A stretch of 64,000 bases of DNA. Origin: Nematostella vectensis. Its lineage: Eukaryota; Cnidaria; Anthozoa; Actiniaria; Edwardsiidae. Of the stretch, positions 1 to 9,624 are shown one piece after another. The stretch is taken from positions 9,046,022 through 9,110,021 of the forward strand of contig NC_064045.1 of the NCBI RefSeq assembly GCF_932526225.1, in the 5' to 3' direction. The translations under genes were made by a program, and so were the position numbers. Below the pieces are notes generated by a model that saw nothing but the letters and a program-made list of their open reading frames with translations, searched no databases and was not told the DNA's origin. Positions within the stretch are counted from its first letter, which is position 1; each line of letters opens with the position of its first letter.

Positions 1-1075
1 ATAATTGTTACTGATCATGTGTGTAATTCTCTTCTAATACTTCATATCCTAACAAATATTTTTGCACTTAAATTTAAGAACATCTTTAAGAACATGTTCA
101 GCCTCAAGATCTCCAAAGCTCCAAAAGAAACAACGGCCTAGCCACAACTAAAAAAATATCCGTTCTTATATTATACGTTTATGCGTGTAATTCTATTTCT
201 AATACACCATATTGTACCATGTTTTTATACACTGAAATTTATGAACGTCCTTTGGGACATTTTCAGCCTCAAAATACTATTAAAATAAGAACGGCCTGCC
301 TAGCCTCAATTGAAATCAGGCGATCTTATTAAAAAAAGTGTAAACGCCGCAATCGGGGCAATAATATAAATGCAGTAAAGCGCCGCTTCCGAAGAATGCT
401 AGAGGATTCAGCGCTTTCTTTTCTCGGCCGTAAAGACCGGGGCATACTACCGAAAAAGCGCTGCGCAACCGGCGAGTTCTTCTTTGTCTAATTTACCGGT
501 GTCTTTTGCCGGTATTTCATACCCTTACTTATTGCCCGGGTATATTCTCTGATGTAGATTTAAAAAAGCGCCACAAAAAGGAGTATGCGGTTTTGGTGAC
601 CCTGAAAGACATGCCCCCGTTAGTGGGTCGGAGGAAACCTGATGAAGCGCCCGACGTCGGCGGAGAATAGCGAGGAGGGCGCCGAGAGAGTTTTCCAAGT
701 CAACGCTCATTTCAGCACCTAGCTCAAACAAGCGTCTCCTCTTTAACTTGCGTCACTTCAAAGGTGTAGAAAAGGAAATAATCGCCTCTAAACTAAATGT
801 TGGAAACAAAAGATTTCTGGAACACGGAGGCTTACATTTAGGAACATTTAACTTGGGGACTGTGCTGGCAGAGGATCTTGTAGGCCTAGACGAGCGTGTG
901 AAATAGAAATAAAAGTTTCAAATAAGCGCCTAGTTTCGGATGTGTGCACATTATTGAATTAGCGCCTCAGGAACCAAACAAAAGTTTGGAATAATTAAGC
1001 TTGGAGTTGTTATCGTTATTTTCATTACGGTATAACTCGATATAACAAGACTCACACGAGAGTTTTGCGAGTTCA
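1..1075. other. intergenic, old direct repeat at left edge
   Basis: I see no supportable gene here. Positions about 20-135 and 184-305 are diverged copies of one another: both run from a 'gtgtaattct' start through a 'cttcatat/caccatat' stretch and a 'cattttcagcctcaa'-like stretch to 'acggcct'. They look like remnants of a dispersed repeat. The short open frames in this stretch have no recognisable domain. Confidence 0.4.
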
Positions 1076-1076
1076 C

Positions 1077-1216
1077 TAGCCTGCAAAGTAAGCATTTCTG
1101 TGGAGTTTCAGCAGAGAAACACTGAGCTCCATTTTCCGCGCGGCAAAAACATAAAAAAATCTCGATTTTCGGCCTTTCTTTGCTGAAACACAGAAACGCC
1201 TGCTTTGCAGGCTGCT
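1077..1216. mobile_element. small MITE with AGCCTGC-type inverted termini
   Basis: The left end (about 1078-1113) and the reverse complement of the right end (about 1179-1214) match as imperfect inverted repeats of roughly 35 bp, both containing AGCCTGCAAAG, then TTTCTGTG, then TTTCAGCA. The interior is short and non-coding. A related element with similar termini lies at 29677-29892, so this appears to be a dispersed non-autonomous family. No transposase is encoded. No clear target duplication was identified. Confidence 0.55.
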
Positions 1217-1723
1217 AAGTTTGCACAAAACCAAGATGTAGACACCCTTTGCTCTTGCGTATAGCTTTCCGTATCGTTTTAACACAAAAAACCTTTGATC
1301 CTCGTGAGGCGAATATTAAAATAACACCATTTTTTGCGCTCTCAGATCGCAGCATCTGAGTTTTTCTGCTTTTAGCTGTTTTACACGGTGAACTCAGCGC
1401 ACTTTTGATAGATAATGGCATCTGACTAATTTGGTGGAAATTAGATTGTGTTTCATCACAATCGTAAAAAAAACCCTTTTTAATATATGATATACTTTTC
1501 TTAACCATTAACTACATTTGCGAGATTAAACAGAATTATTTTTACTTTAACAATGGATGTCGTGACGAAAAGTCAACTTGGCGCTTTGCATTTTTTAGGT
1601 TACTTGCCGATAAAAACGGCAACTTCCGAGTCAATTATTGACATCGGTCATGATTCAAAACACGTTGCACATAGAAGGCAAACAATACTTTCAACCGCCT
1701 CACTTCAATCAAGCACCGCACCA

Positions 1724-1739
1724 TTGTTGCGCGCAACAA
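1724..1739. promoter_or_regulatory. 16-bp palindrome in homeobox promoter
   Basis: TTGTTGCGCGCAACAA is a perfect palindrome about 110 bp upstream of the TATA box. It is kept intact in the second copy (3224-3239). A 14-bp version, TTGTTGCGCAACAA, occurs in the UQCRC2/ZNF598 promoter (44430-44443). It is a candidate binding site for a dimeric factor; the factor is unknown. Confidence 0.45.
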
Positions 1740-1832
1740 AATCGCCGCAATCAGCTCGCTTGTGCTTTTGTCGCTTAACCCTTGTGGAACCTTGCGCAAG
1801 TGTCGGCCCTCTGTTTGATCCTGCGCATCAGG

Positions 1833-1840
1833 TATAAAAA
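1833..1840 (+). promoter_or_regulatory. TATA box of homeobox copy 1
   Basis: TATAAAAA lies about 115 bp upstream of the favoured start codon and is conserved at the matching place in the second copy (3335-3342). Other genes in the window show no clear TATA box, so this intronless gene has a distinct promoter type. Confidence 0.65.
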
Positions 1841-1947
1841 GACCTTAGCCTTGATAGATCAGTCAGTCTCTCCAGACCCCAAGGTGACTTCACTTGAATC
1901 AGCTTAGATACTTGATGTGGCAGAACATATTAGAATCGTCAGACACA

Positions 1948-2829
1948 ATGGCAACCATAAAACCGACCTCTTTCATGATTGCCGATATTCTCAACCTTCA
2001 AGAAGCGAACTCATCCATTAAAACATGCGCAGAGGAGGCATCAAACAGTGTACAGGAATCAACACAAAACGACAAGGCGATAGGTGAGTATTTGAAATGT
2101 TCCACAGGTATACCATACGCTAAGACCCGGGACTCCCAGCCAAAGACATGCTTAGAGACGATTTATCAGAGCGACGTTACCATACGGTCAGAGAGGTCTT
2201 CGGATTTTCCAACACGCACATGCGTAGAGGAGTCATCAAGTATTGTACAGGAATCAACACAAAACGACGAAGAAAAAGGTGAGTATTTGACAGGTTCCAC
2301 AGGTATCCCATATGCTAAGACCCGGAACTCCCAACCAAGAAAGCGCCCGGTATTCCATCCAGACGTGGTCGCTCGGCTTGAGCAGTTCTTCGCAAAACGA
2401 CGATACATCAATGCAGAGCAGCGGTACGCACTCGCCAAGGAAATCAACATGACAGAGGAGCAAATCAAGAGCTGGTTCCACAACAAACGTACAGCCATGA
2501 AGAGAAAACTCGTCGACGCTGGACGACGCACTGCTAAGCTCGCCTACCTACAAACCCTCGCCCGCAAGCTGTTACCAGCGAATTCCCCGCAAGATGCCAT
2601 GCCTAAAGATCGTCTCCGTAGCAACGACATCACGGCAGCTCGCCCAAGAAAGGTTTCAAAGCTCCGTTCATTTCCAGACAGCGTCACTTCGGCACATTTG
2701 AGAAAAGCATCCCAGTCTCATCGTACCTATGGCAACTACGTGCAAATTCCTACGCAGATCTACGAAAGGCCCGTCCTTTCTAGAGTTCCATGTTCTTACC
2801 TGCCGCCCTCATATTGCTTCACAAGATAA
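1948..2829 (+). CDS. divergent homeobox transcription factor, intact copy
   Basis: Intronless, 293 residues, a probable nuclear DNA-binding protein. I chose the ATG at 1948 (context acacaATGg) because it is the one conserved in the second copy; an upstream in-frame ATG at 1915 is not. Near the N-terminus SFMIADILNL resembles an eh1 (Groucho-binding) motif, which suggests repression. The homeodomain spans roughly residues 129-188. Recognition helix: W176-F-H-N-K-R replaces the usual W-F-Q-N-R-R; Asn51 is kept, position 50 is His and 52 is Lys. Between eh1 and homeodomain there is a 65-residue internal duplication (195 bp), each half carrying VQESTQND and GIPYAKTR. A basic C-terminal tail follows. 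I infer an ANTP/NK-like origin from eh1 plus homeodomain but cannot assign a family. A broken tandem copy lies just downstream. Confidence 0.8.
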   Translation: MATIKPTSFMIADILNLQEANSSIKTCAEEASNSVQESTQNDKAIGEYLKCSTGIPYAKTRDSQPKTCLETIYQSDVTIRSERSSDFPTRTCVEESSSIVQESTQNDEEKGEYLTGSTGIPYAKTRNSQPRKRPVFHPDVVARLEQFFAKRRYINAEQRYALAKEINMTEEQIKSWFHNKRTAMKRKLVDAGRRTAKLAYLQTLARKLLPANSPQDAMPKDRLRSNDITAARPRKVSKLRSFPDSVTSAHLRKASQSHRTYGNYVQIPTQIYERPVLSRVPCSYLPPSYCFTR

Positions 2830-3334
2830 AGGTGGTCTAAGGATGCGTAAGTAAAGTGTTGTGTTGTGTATTGACAGGGGCGAAGGAGCTGACTTAAAAC
2901 TTGGTGGGGTCTCGAGACAAAATTCAGAGTCCAGGGTTAGGGGTGGAGAGAGGGTTTATCTGTAACCGAGTTTTTTCCGAGTGAGGACGAATCGTGAAAA
3001 AAAAATATTGCTTATTTGAAAGATCAGAAAATATATATAACTTTTAGTCATTGAATGGATACATTCAAAAACTTGCATTATGTATGGCTGGCACCGGCCT
3101 GAGTCGTTTTATTCTTTTAACGACAAAAACGAAAACTTAAGAGTAAATTGTTCAAATCGCTTATGATTCACATAGAGAGTAAACAATAACTGTAACCGCC
3201 TCACTTCAATCAAGCACCGCACATTGTTGCGCGCAACAAAATCGCCGCAATCAGCTCGCTTGTGCTTTTATGTCGCTTAGCCTTTGTGGAACCTTGCGCA
3301 AGTGTCGGCCCTCTGTTTGAGCCTGCGCATCAGG

Positions 3335-3342
3335 TATAAAAA
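3335..3342 (+). promoter_or_regulatory. TATA box of homeobox copy 2
   Basis: TATAAAAA, about 110 bp upstream of the conserved ATG at 3451, in the same surroundings as the copy 1 TATA box. The promoter is therefore better preserved than the coding frame it serves. Confidence 0.55.
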
Positions 3343-3450
3343 GACCTTAGCCTTGATAGATCAGTCAAGTCTCTCCAGACCCAAAGGTGACTTCACTTGA
3401 ATCAGTTTAGATACTCGACGTGGCAGAACATATTAGAATCGTCAGACACA

Positions 3451-4251
3451 ATGGCAACCAGAAAACCGACCTCTTTCATGATTGCCGATATTCTCAACCT
3501 TCAAGAAGCGAACTCATCCATTAATACATGCGCAGTAGAGGCATGAAGCAGTGCGCAGGAATCACCATAAAACGACGAGGCGATAGGTGAGTATTTGACA
3601 TGTTCCACAGGTATCCCATACGCTAAGACCCGGGACTCCCAGCCAAAGACATTCGCCGAGACGATATATTAGAGCGCGTTACCATACGGTCAGAGAGGTC
3701 TTCGAATTTTCCAACACGCAGAGGAGTCATCAAGCAGTGTACAGGAATCAACACAAAACGACGAAGAAAAAGGTGAGTATTTGACAGGTTCCACAGGTAT
3801 CCCATACGCTAAAATCCGGAACTCCCAACCAAGAAAGCGCCCGGTATTCCATCCAGACGTGGTCGCTCGGCTTGAGCAGTTCTTCGCAAAACGACGATAC
3901 ATCAATGCAGAGCAGCGGTACGAACTCGCCAAGGAAATCAACATGACAGAGGAGCAAATCAAGAGCTGGTTACACAACAAACGCACAGCCATGAAGAGAA
4001 AACTCGTCGACGCTGGACAACGCACTGCTATGCTCGCCTACATACAAACCCTCGCCCGCAAGCTGTTGCCAGCGGATTCCCCGCAAGATGCCATGCCTGA
4101 AGATCGTCTGCGTAGCAGCGACATCATGGCAGCTCGCCCAAGAAAGGTTTCGAAGCTCCGTTCATTTCCAGACAGCGTCACTTCGGCACATTTGAGTGCA
4201 CATTTGAGTGCAAATTCCTCCGCAGATCTACGAGTGGCCCGTCTTTCCTAG
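3451..4251 (+). pseudogene. broken tandem copy of the homeobox gene
   Basis: The start codon and eh1-like region match copy 1, but an in-frame TGA follows at 3544-3546 (after 31 codons). Further stops follow, plus a 1-bp loss near 3673 and an 8-bp loss near 3716 relative to copy 1. A long frame reopens from about 3757 and covers the whole homeodomain to a stop at 4249-4251, but it has no good ATG before the domain. The recognition helix reads W-L-H-N-K-R, so Phe49, an almost invariant homeodomain core residue, is now Leu. The tail has also diverged, with a short AHLSAHLSA repeat. I read it as a pseudogene. Splicing that rescues the homeodomain is possible but not supported by good splice signals. 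Confidence 0.75.
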
Positions 4252-4846
4252 AGTTCCATTTTCTTACCTGCCGCCCTCATATTGCTTCACAAGATAAAGG
4301 TGGTCTATAGATGCGTGAGTAAAGTGTTGTGTTTGTGTATCGACAGGGGCGAAGGACATAAAACTGGGTGGGGTCTCGAGACAAAATTCAAAGTCCAGGG
4401 TTAGGGGTGGGAGAGGGTTTATCTGTAACCAAGATTTTTGGGAGTGAGGAGGAATCGTGAAAATATTGCTTATTTGAAAGTTCAGAAAACATGCAAAACT
4501 TTGATTCATTGTATGCTTGGAGTCTAAAACTTGCGCTACGTATGGGTGGCACCGGCGTTGTGTCTTCTCCTCCGTCAGCAGCATGGTATCGTATCAAAAT
4601 AAAGGTAAGTCAATCTTAATGTCAAGTTGGATATCTAAAATATGCGTCGGGAATGGGTAAGCTGTCTTTCTGCCTTGTACTTTTCGGGCCAGCAGACTGA
4701 CGTCATGAATTTAGCAGATCACGTGGTATACATCACAGATGCATTCTGGGATCACATAGGCCTTCTTCTGTCATCAGATTAGTGTGATGCTGTTATGCAA
4801 TTCTGCAATTATGGATTCCAGAGGTTTCTCAAATCGCCGAACATAA

Positions 4847-5108
4847 CCGTAAGGGCTACGGACGGCCGAACACCCGGAGGGGCTACGAGCTGCCGAACTA
4901 CCGAAGGGGATAAGAACGACCGAACACCCGAAGGCGCTACGAACGGCCGAACTACCGAAGGGGATACGAACGACCGAACACTCGAAGGCGCTACGAACGG
5001 CCGAACTACCGAAGGCGCTACGAACTAACGAACACCCGAAGGCGCTACGAACTAACGAACACCCGAGGGCGCTACGAACGGCCGAACTACCGAAGGCGCT
5101 ACGAACGC
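4847..5108 (+). repeat. 27-bp minisatellite
   Basis: Tandem units of about 27 bp alternating 'ctacgaacggccgaactacc' with 'tacgaacgaccgaacacc', roughly nine to ten copies. Because the period is a multiple of three it creates open frames on both strands (Ser/Gly/Ala-rich repeats on minus, Arg/Thr/Glu-rich on plus); neither looks like a gene. It lies immediately upstream of the chromodomain gene. Confidence 0.85.
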
Positions 5109-5163
5109 CGACTGGCAACATATCAAACATATTCCCCACGGATAGTGTCCTTCGTTCGCTGTG

Positions 5164-5173
5164 CCTTATATGG
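5164..5173 (+). promoter_or_regulatory. CArG box upstream of chromodomain gene
   Basis: CCTTATATGG matches the SRF/MADS consensus CC(A/T)6GG exactly, about 60 bp upstream of the start codon. The surrounding block (TATTCCCCAC, GTGTCCTTCG, GCCCATATTTAGAAG) is conserved in the decayed copy at 14339-14412, where the CArG box is also intact. Confidence 0.5.
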
Positions 5174-5232
5174 TCATATATGCCCATATTTAGAAGTACT
5201 GGAGTTTCCCCTTTCGCGCTTCTCCAACAAAC

Positions 5233-5880
5233 ATGGCGGCAAACACTGATTCCCTAAAGACTCGTAGTGGAAGAATTATAAAGAAACCGGATCGCTTGGT
5301 CAAATATTTAGACCATTCCTCAGTTGATACGTACGTGAAAGAAGAGAAAGAGGAAGAAGAAAAAGTCTGGGAGATAGAGAGAGTTTTAAACGTTGAGGGA
5401 GACTATGCCTTTGTGAAATGGAAAGGCTACAGCGATAGATATAATTCTACGGTTTCTCTTTCATTGAATCCGCAGTTGTCATGCTATTTAGCCGTGAATG
5501 CTGGGAACCCCGACAGTAGTGAGGTAGCAAGAGAAAAGCTTCCCATTCTTTGCTCCGAGGATAAGGAATTGTGGCTGATTCGACATGCACTGTTCGATGA
5601 GCTCCAATTTCGTACACCCGAGAATGACACGGGACTCATTCGGAGAGTACAAGTGAAAGTCCCACTTTCAAAGGGGGGTTTTTCCGCTTTGTTTGGTAAA
5701 GGGACATTTTCTTTTGCTACCTTACGAAAGCTGGATTTTTCAGGGACCCGTAATATTCGGTTCCCGTGCACTGCTGTCAAGTTTGGCACCGTTATTGGTA
5801 CGGAGTTTATGGCTCGGCAACTGCCAGATTCGAGTACCATATGTGAAGTTGACTCATCTTCGAAGATGTGGATATCATGA
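5233..5880 (+). CDS. chromodomain protein, incomplete model
   Basis: The ATG at 5233 sits in a YY1-like context (aacATGGCGGC). Residues 1-73 contain a basic TRSGRIIKKP stretch, an acidic linker and most of a chromodomain (VWEIERVL through FVKWKGYSDRYNST). The family normally continues with W-E-P, but here the frame runs into unrelated sequence. A candidate 5' splice site (ACG|GTTTCT, 5451/5452) falls exactly at that point, so residues 74 onward may be intron. Against that, the frame stays open for 142 more codons to TGA at 5878-5880 and then for a further 62 codons to a good donor-like TCG|GTAAGT near 6068. No exon starting with the expected TGG was found before the minus-strand gene. A weak resemblance of the extension (ELWLIR region) to RNA polymerase I subunit RPA34.5-type proteins is speculative. 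Confidence 0.5.
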   Translation: MAANTDSLKTRSGRIIKKPDRLVKYLDHSSVDTYVKEEKEEEEKVWEIERVLNVEGDYAFVKWKGYSDRYNSTVSLSLNPQLSCYLAVNAGNPDSSEVAREKLPILCSEDKELWLIRHALFDELQFRTPENDTGLIRRVQVKVPLSKGGFSALFGKGTFSFATLRKLDFSGTRNIRFPCTAVKFGTVIGTEFMARQLPDSSTICEVDSSSKMWIS

Positions 5881-6067
5881 GGATACGAGCTAAGGATTAA
5901 TTATGATCATAGTTCGTGCCCCCGTTGTACTTACATCTCTGAATATGGGTCAGAGGAAGAAAGGCCTAGTATGTGTCGACCGCTAGAGCGCAAGTATCCC
6001 CCGCTGAGCTTTTTGGAGATCAGCTTCGTACGGCGTAGACGGAATATGCTTCACAACTATGGCTCGG
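5881..6067 (+). other. open frame continuing beyond an in-frame TGA
   Basis: The same frame as the chromodomain ORF continues for 62 sense codons after a single TGA and contains C-x2-C (SCPRC) and a basic RRRR stretch. It ends at a good splice-donor sequence (TCG|GTAAGT, GT at 6068). It may be a further exon of the same gene, reached by splicing around the TGA, or decayed coding sequence. I see no characterised domain. Confidence 0.3.
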
Positions 6068-6316
6068 TAAGTTAAAATCTCTCTATATAAACTAATTGTT
6101 GACATCTGTTTCAACCGATTTCACTGTATTTCCAGTCGAAAATAAAGAGGGGGAATTTAGATCCAGGGAATGATACAGATTGTTTTGATGGTTTTAATGC
6201 CTTTATATAATAATGTGGGTACAAATAGTTATACAAGTTATAAATAGTGATATTTACAACAGTAATAAATAGCACCAAAAATATAATAAATAAATAAATA
6301 CATTTTTTCTTTGTCT

Positions 6317-9300
6317 TCACTGCTTTTGATATTTTCTCTTGACCCTTTCCAAATTATTTTCCCTACTGAACAGTTTTCTGTTTTCCCTCTCCATGATCTA
6401 TAGAGATAAAAATACACAGTTGTAGCAAGCGATTAGTCTAGATAACATGACGTTTTTTTCACTTGGAATTACCTGTACAGTGTAGTTGCTATTTTTCCCC
6501 CCTTTCTGGCTACCCCTGTGGAATGTCTTGTTCTGCATGTGGTTTTTCTTTTCCACTGTCTGGCAATTGAACTGGTGGATCGTGCCATGAATCTCCAAAA
6601 ATTGGGGGACATGATAAACAAGAACTGTAGAGAAAAAAATGCATAAAATTACTTGGTCTCGGAGATCCCAAGTCAATTAAGGAATCTCATTTTAATCTTA
6701 CCATGTATATATGGAATTACATCCTGTGGAGAGATAAAAGAAAGCACAATTAAAATAATATATCTACTTGTTATTTTTTCAGTGACATATGATCAAATGA
6801 GGCTTGTGTCCTGCCAGTTCAACTAACCACAGGGATGTAGAATTACCTCATCAAACGTGGCCTTTCTAAATTTGGTTCCCCATTGGCGGGCCTTTTCTTG
6901 AAAAGCATCTGCTCGAAGATATGCTTCATCTCCAGGATTTGCCCCAAGAGCATCAGTGAGGACCATCAAACTTTTCCACACTTGTGTCAGCTCTGATATG
7001 CTAAGAACTGTTTTCTCACAAGTGGGAGTGGACGATGGCTACAAAACACAAAGCAATTGTTAAATTAGCTTTATACACAGTAGTATCCTGGGTGTGCTGG
7101 TCTTTTTTATAATGAAAATAAAAATCATACCTCAAACACTATGTTGTTGCGGTCAAGATGATCCTTGAGTGTGGCACGTAGGAAGTCCTTGGTGCCTGTC
7201 GACCTCAGATGGAACTTCCTACATTCCTCCACTAGCTGGGCTTTGGTCAGACAGTCAAGGCTGGTGATGGACTTGTTCTCCATGTCTCCTAGGAAGGCAT
7301 GGATATCAAGCCCCCTAATGATAGTTTCCAAATCATCACCTTTATAAGGAAAAGAGGATTCAAAGAAAATAAATAACGAAACTTTATAGTAATTTCATAT
7401 TAGTTTCAGTTATTATAACAGTCTTTTCTATTAGTCAGTTATTTACTTACAATCCAAAGAGCTCCACTTGGTTGTGGTTTTGCCACTGTCATCCTGGACA
7501 TCATAGAAACAAAACCTCACACCTGCAAATACAATATGGCAAGAAAACAAAATGATAATCACCATAAGACATCCCCTATACCCATTTACCCTATACATGA
7601 AATTTTTATTTACCCAAAGCTTCTATTGCTTCTTCCATGGCTTTTTTAACATTCTGCTCTATAGCCCAGCAAGCAACCTAGAAGTTTAATATATACCAGG
7701 AACTTTTTTAAAAAATGGCTCAATGGAGATTTGAATTTGTTAAATAAGCATAATTTTACCTGGTTGAGAAGTTTTCCCATGATCCTCAATTTGAGGTGCA
7801 GGGTGTCGGGTATGACCTTGGTAAATTCAATGTCCACGAGAGGTAAACATTGAACTCCCTTGGCATTTGGACACCCAACACGTGCACGGCACTGGTTTAA
7901 GGTTCTGGTTATGGGCCATTGTGGGACTGAAATTTTTATCAAATTTATCTAGTTATTTATAATATAGCTGACAATGGAATAATTCATAAAAACAAAAATC
8001 ATTTAATTCATTACATAACATTCATTATATAAGTAACAAAATTAAAAAACTTACTAGAAAAGTCTCTGATCATCCTTTTGCTGCACTCGCACCAAATGCA
8101 GAAGTACAAGGCACAGGGACTATTAATTCCGAGAATACACGCCATGAACTTCCAGTCAGCACACATCACCCTTAAAAAAGGGATAAAAGTTACATATGTC
8201 CTGTTTAATGCCAGATCATAAGATTATTGGTTGCAAAAAAAATGAAACCTACCAATCAATAGTGTATTCAAGGCCATTAACAAGAATGCCAGTTCTCCCT
8301 AGGGCCTTCATCTCATCAAAAACCCCTCTCAAGGTCGCCTTTAGGATGTCATATGACTCCTTGCCTATAATAAAAAGTGTTCACAGATATATGGCTTTAG
8401 TTGACTATATCATTAGGAAGATTTGTTCTCGCTTACAGCTGCAATAAATTAGCTGCAACCAACTCACCATCATATATAGATATACAGTATTCCCTTTCTG
8501 GGCTTCTTTTAACAGAGTTTTCTGCTGGAAAGCAGAAGGTTGTCATAACACTCCCGAGTTTTTTGGTGGTTTTTCTACCATCACCAGAAAACCGAAGGGT
8601 TATAACATTGCCCCCTGCATTTCCAATGACATCTGAACTATAACTTAGAATGTCCTTGATGGATCTTGAACATCCTTTTGCATTCTGAAAGGAGAAACTT
8701 TGTTTAATGAATTATTGGGTTTGTACAGTATTTGCTTGTTTTAAAGGATGCAAAATGTGCTGTGCACAAAGCAAATCAGAATTAAGACTATCAACAGACT
8801 AACCCCTTCAAATTCTGTAATAGGAATGATTGCATTTTGAGCTTTTCTCTCTTTCTGTATCCCATACAGTGATGGCAAGCTGGACCCAGCTACCATCTTT
8901 AGCTCATGGTATGCTGAGTCAGAAACATCACCATCATCTTTGGCCTGAGATTATAAAAATAATCTAAATATAGAAAAAATAAGAAACCTACAGTACTGTA
9001 CATGTACTTCTATAATACCTACCTTGAGAGCTCTTTGGATCTTTTTATGGTCAATCTCCTCAGGCTCAACCCTCTCATTGAAATGTAGGGCAAAACTGAC
9101 CATACCAACTTCAAGTTGAACCTAGAGATAAGGAAACATTGAAATGTAGGGCAAAACTGACCAACTTCAAGTTGAACCTAGAGATAAGGAAACATTTTAT
9201 GATAAACAAATGCCATTATAACAGAATTGGTAAATTTAGGTTGTTTCCATGTGTACAAAAATTCTAAACAAACCTCAACAACTTTCCAATCTGTTGGAAG

Positions 9301-9624
9301 CTTCTCAAATTGCTTCTCAAGCCATTTTTTAATCTCTGACTTTTTGTGAAATTGAGCTTTTGGCTCAAGGTCACAAAAAGGCTTTCTCGGCTGAAGAAAG
9401 GGCTTTTTTTCCTTGCCTAGCTCCTTTCTCATGCCATCTCTCTCTTTGACAACATCAGCGAGTCGATGTTTTAGCTCTGACAGCTGATTCTCGAGCTCTT
9501 CGATTCTAGAGTCCCGAGAATCACACAGCCCGATTTCACGGACTTGAGGTAGTGTGTAAGCCAATCTTTGTTTTTTCAATGGCGGATCTTGTGTAAAATT
9601 AGTCAAATACCCTTGCACCATCAT
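6317..9624 (-). CDS. RAG1-core/Transib-like DDE protein, 14 exons
   Basis: Exons: 9274-9624, 9023-9121, 8804-8944, 8468-8684, 8253-8364, 8055-8170, 7760-7926, 7614-7677, 7451-7522, 7131-7339, 6847-7038, 6702-6723, 6473-6624, 6317-6397. All introns are GT-AG and phases agree, giving 664 residues. Order: basic PPLKKQR (14-20); coiled coil (about 39-74); Asp232 in F-S-G-D-G; Asp312 in A-D-W-K-F; C331-x2-C334; D386-T-L-H-L; SAP-like segment (about 474-508); H587-x4-H592; Glu612 in V-E-K-K-N. Mouse RAG1 has D600, D708, E962 with zinc ligands C727/C730 and H937/H942. Spacings D708-C727 (19), C-C (3), H-H (5) and H942-E962 (20) are identical here. I infer an RNase H-fold DDE protein related to RAG1/Transib, probably a host gene because of its 13 introns. 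It lacks RAG1's RING region. Activity is unproven. Confidence 0.75.
9077..9195 (-). repeat. 56-bp tandem duplication across a 3' splice site
   Basis: Two copies (about 9077-9136 and 9137-9192) of a segment with 'attgaaatgtagggcaaaac', 'aacttcaagttgaacctaga' and 'gataaggaaaca'. On the minus strand each copy holds CTCTAG|GTTCAACTTGAAG, the 3' splice site and start of exon 2 of the RAG1-like gene. The exon-proximal acceptor (exon edge 9121) keeps the frame; use of the distal one (9177) would add 56 nt and shift it. Confidence 0.85.

Larger units (their letters stand above)
1693..3105 (+). repeat. tandem segmental duplication, copy 1 (homeobox unit)
   Basis: A unit of about 1.4 kb carrying promoter, intronless homeobox gene and 3' flank. 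The next copy follows at about 3194-4565. Similarity begins at 'aaccgcctcacttcaatc' in both copies and runs through the TATA box, coding region and 3' flank to a shared 'ggcaccggc' near 3095 and 4550. The offset between copies is about 1500 bp. Confidence 0.85.
3194..4565 (+). repeat. tandem segmental duplication, copy 2
   Basis: Second copy of the unit at 1693-3105, including the palindrome (3224-3239), TATA box (3335-3342), homeobox and 3' flank. It differs by substitutions and small indels; see the pseudogene entry. Confidence 0.85.

Noticed and set aside
4774-5187. Ser/Gly/Ala-rich minus-strand frame and its plus-strand counterpart
   Set aside because: Both are translations of the 27-bp minisatellite.
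5878-5880. TGA read as selenocysteine in the chromodomain ORF
   Set aside because: I saw no SECIS-like element and no selenoprotein family match. A nonsense codon or an intron is simpler.
6317-9624. Simple intronless transposon insertion as the explanation of the RAG1-like gene
   Set aside because: Thirteen phase-consistent GT-AG introns and no terminal inverted repeats argue against a recently mobile copy.
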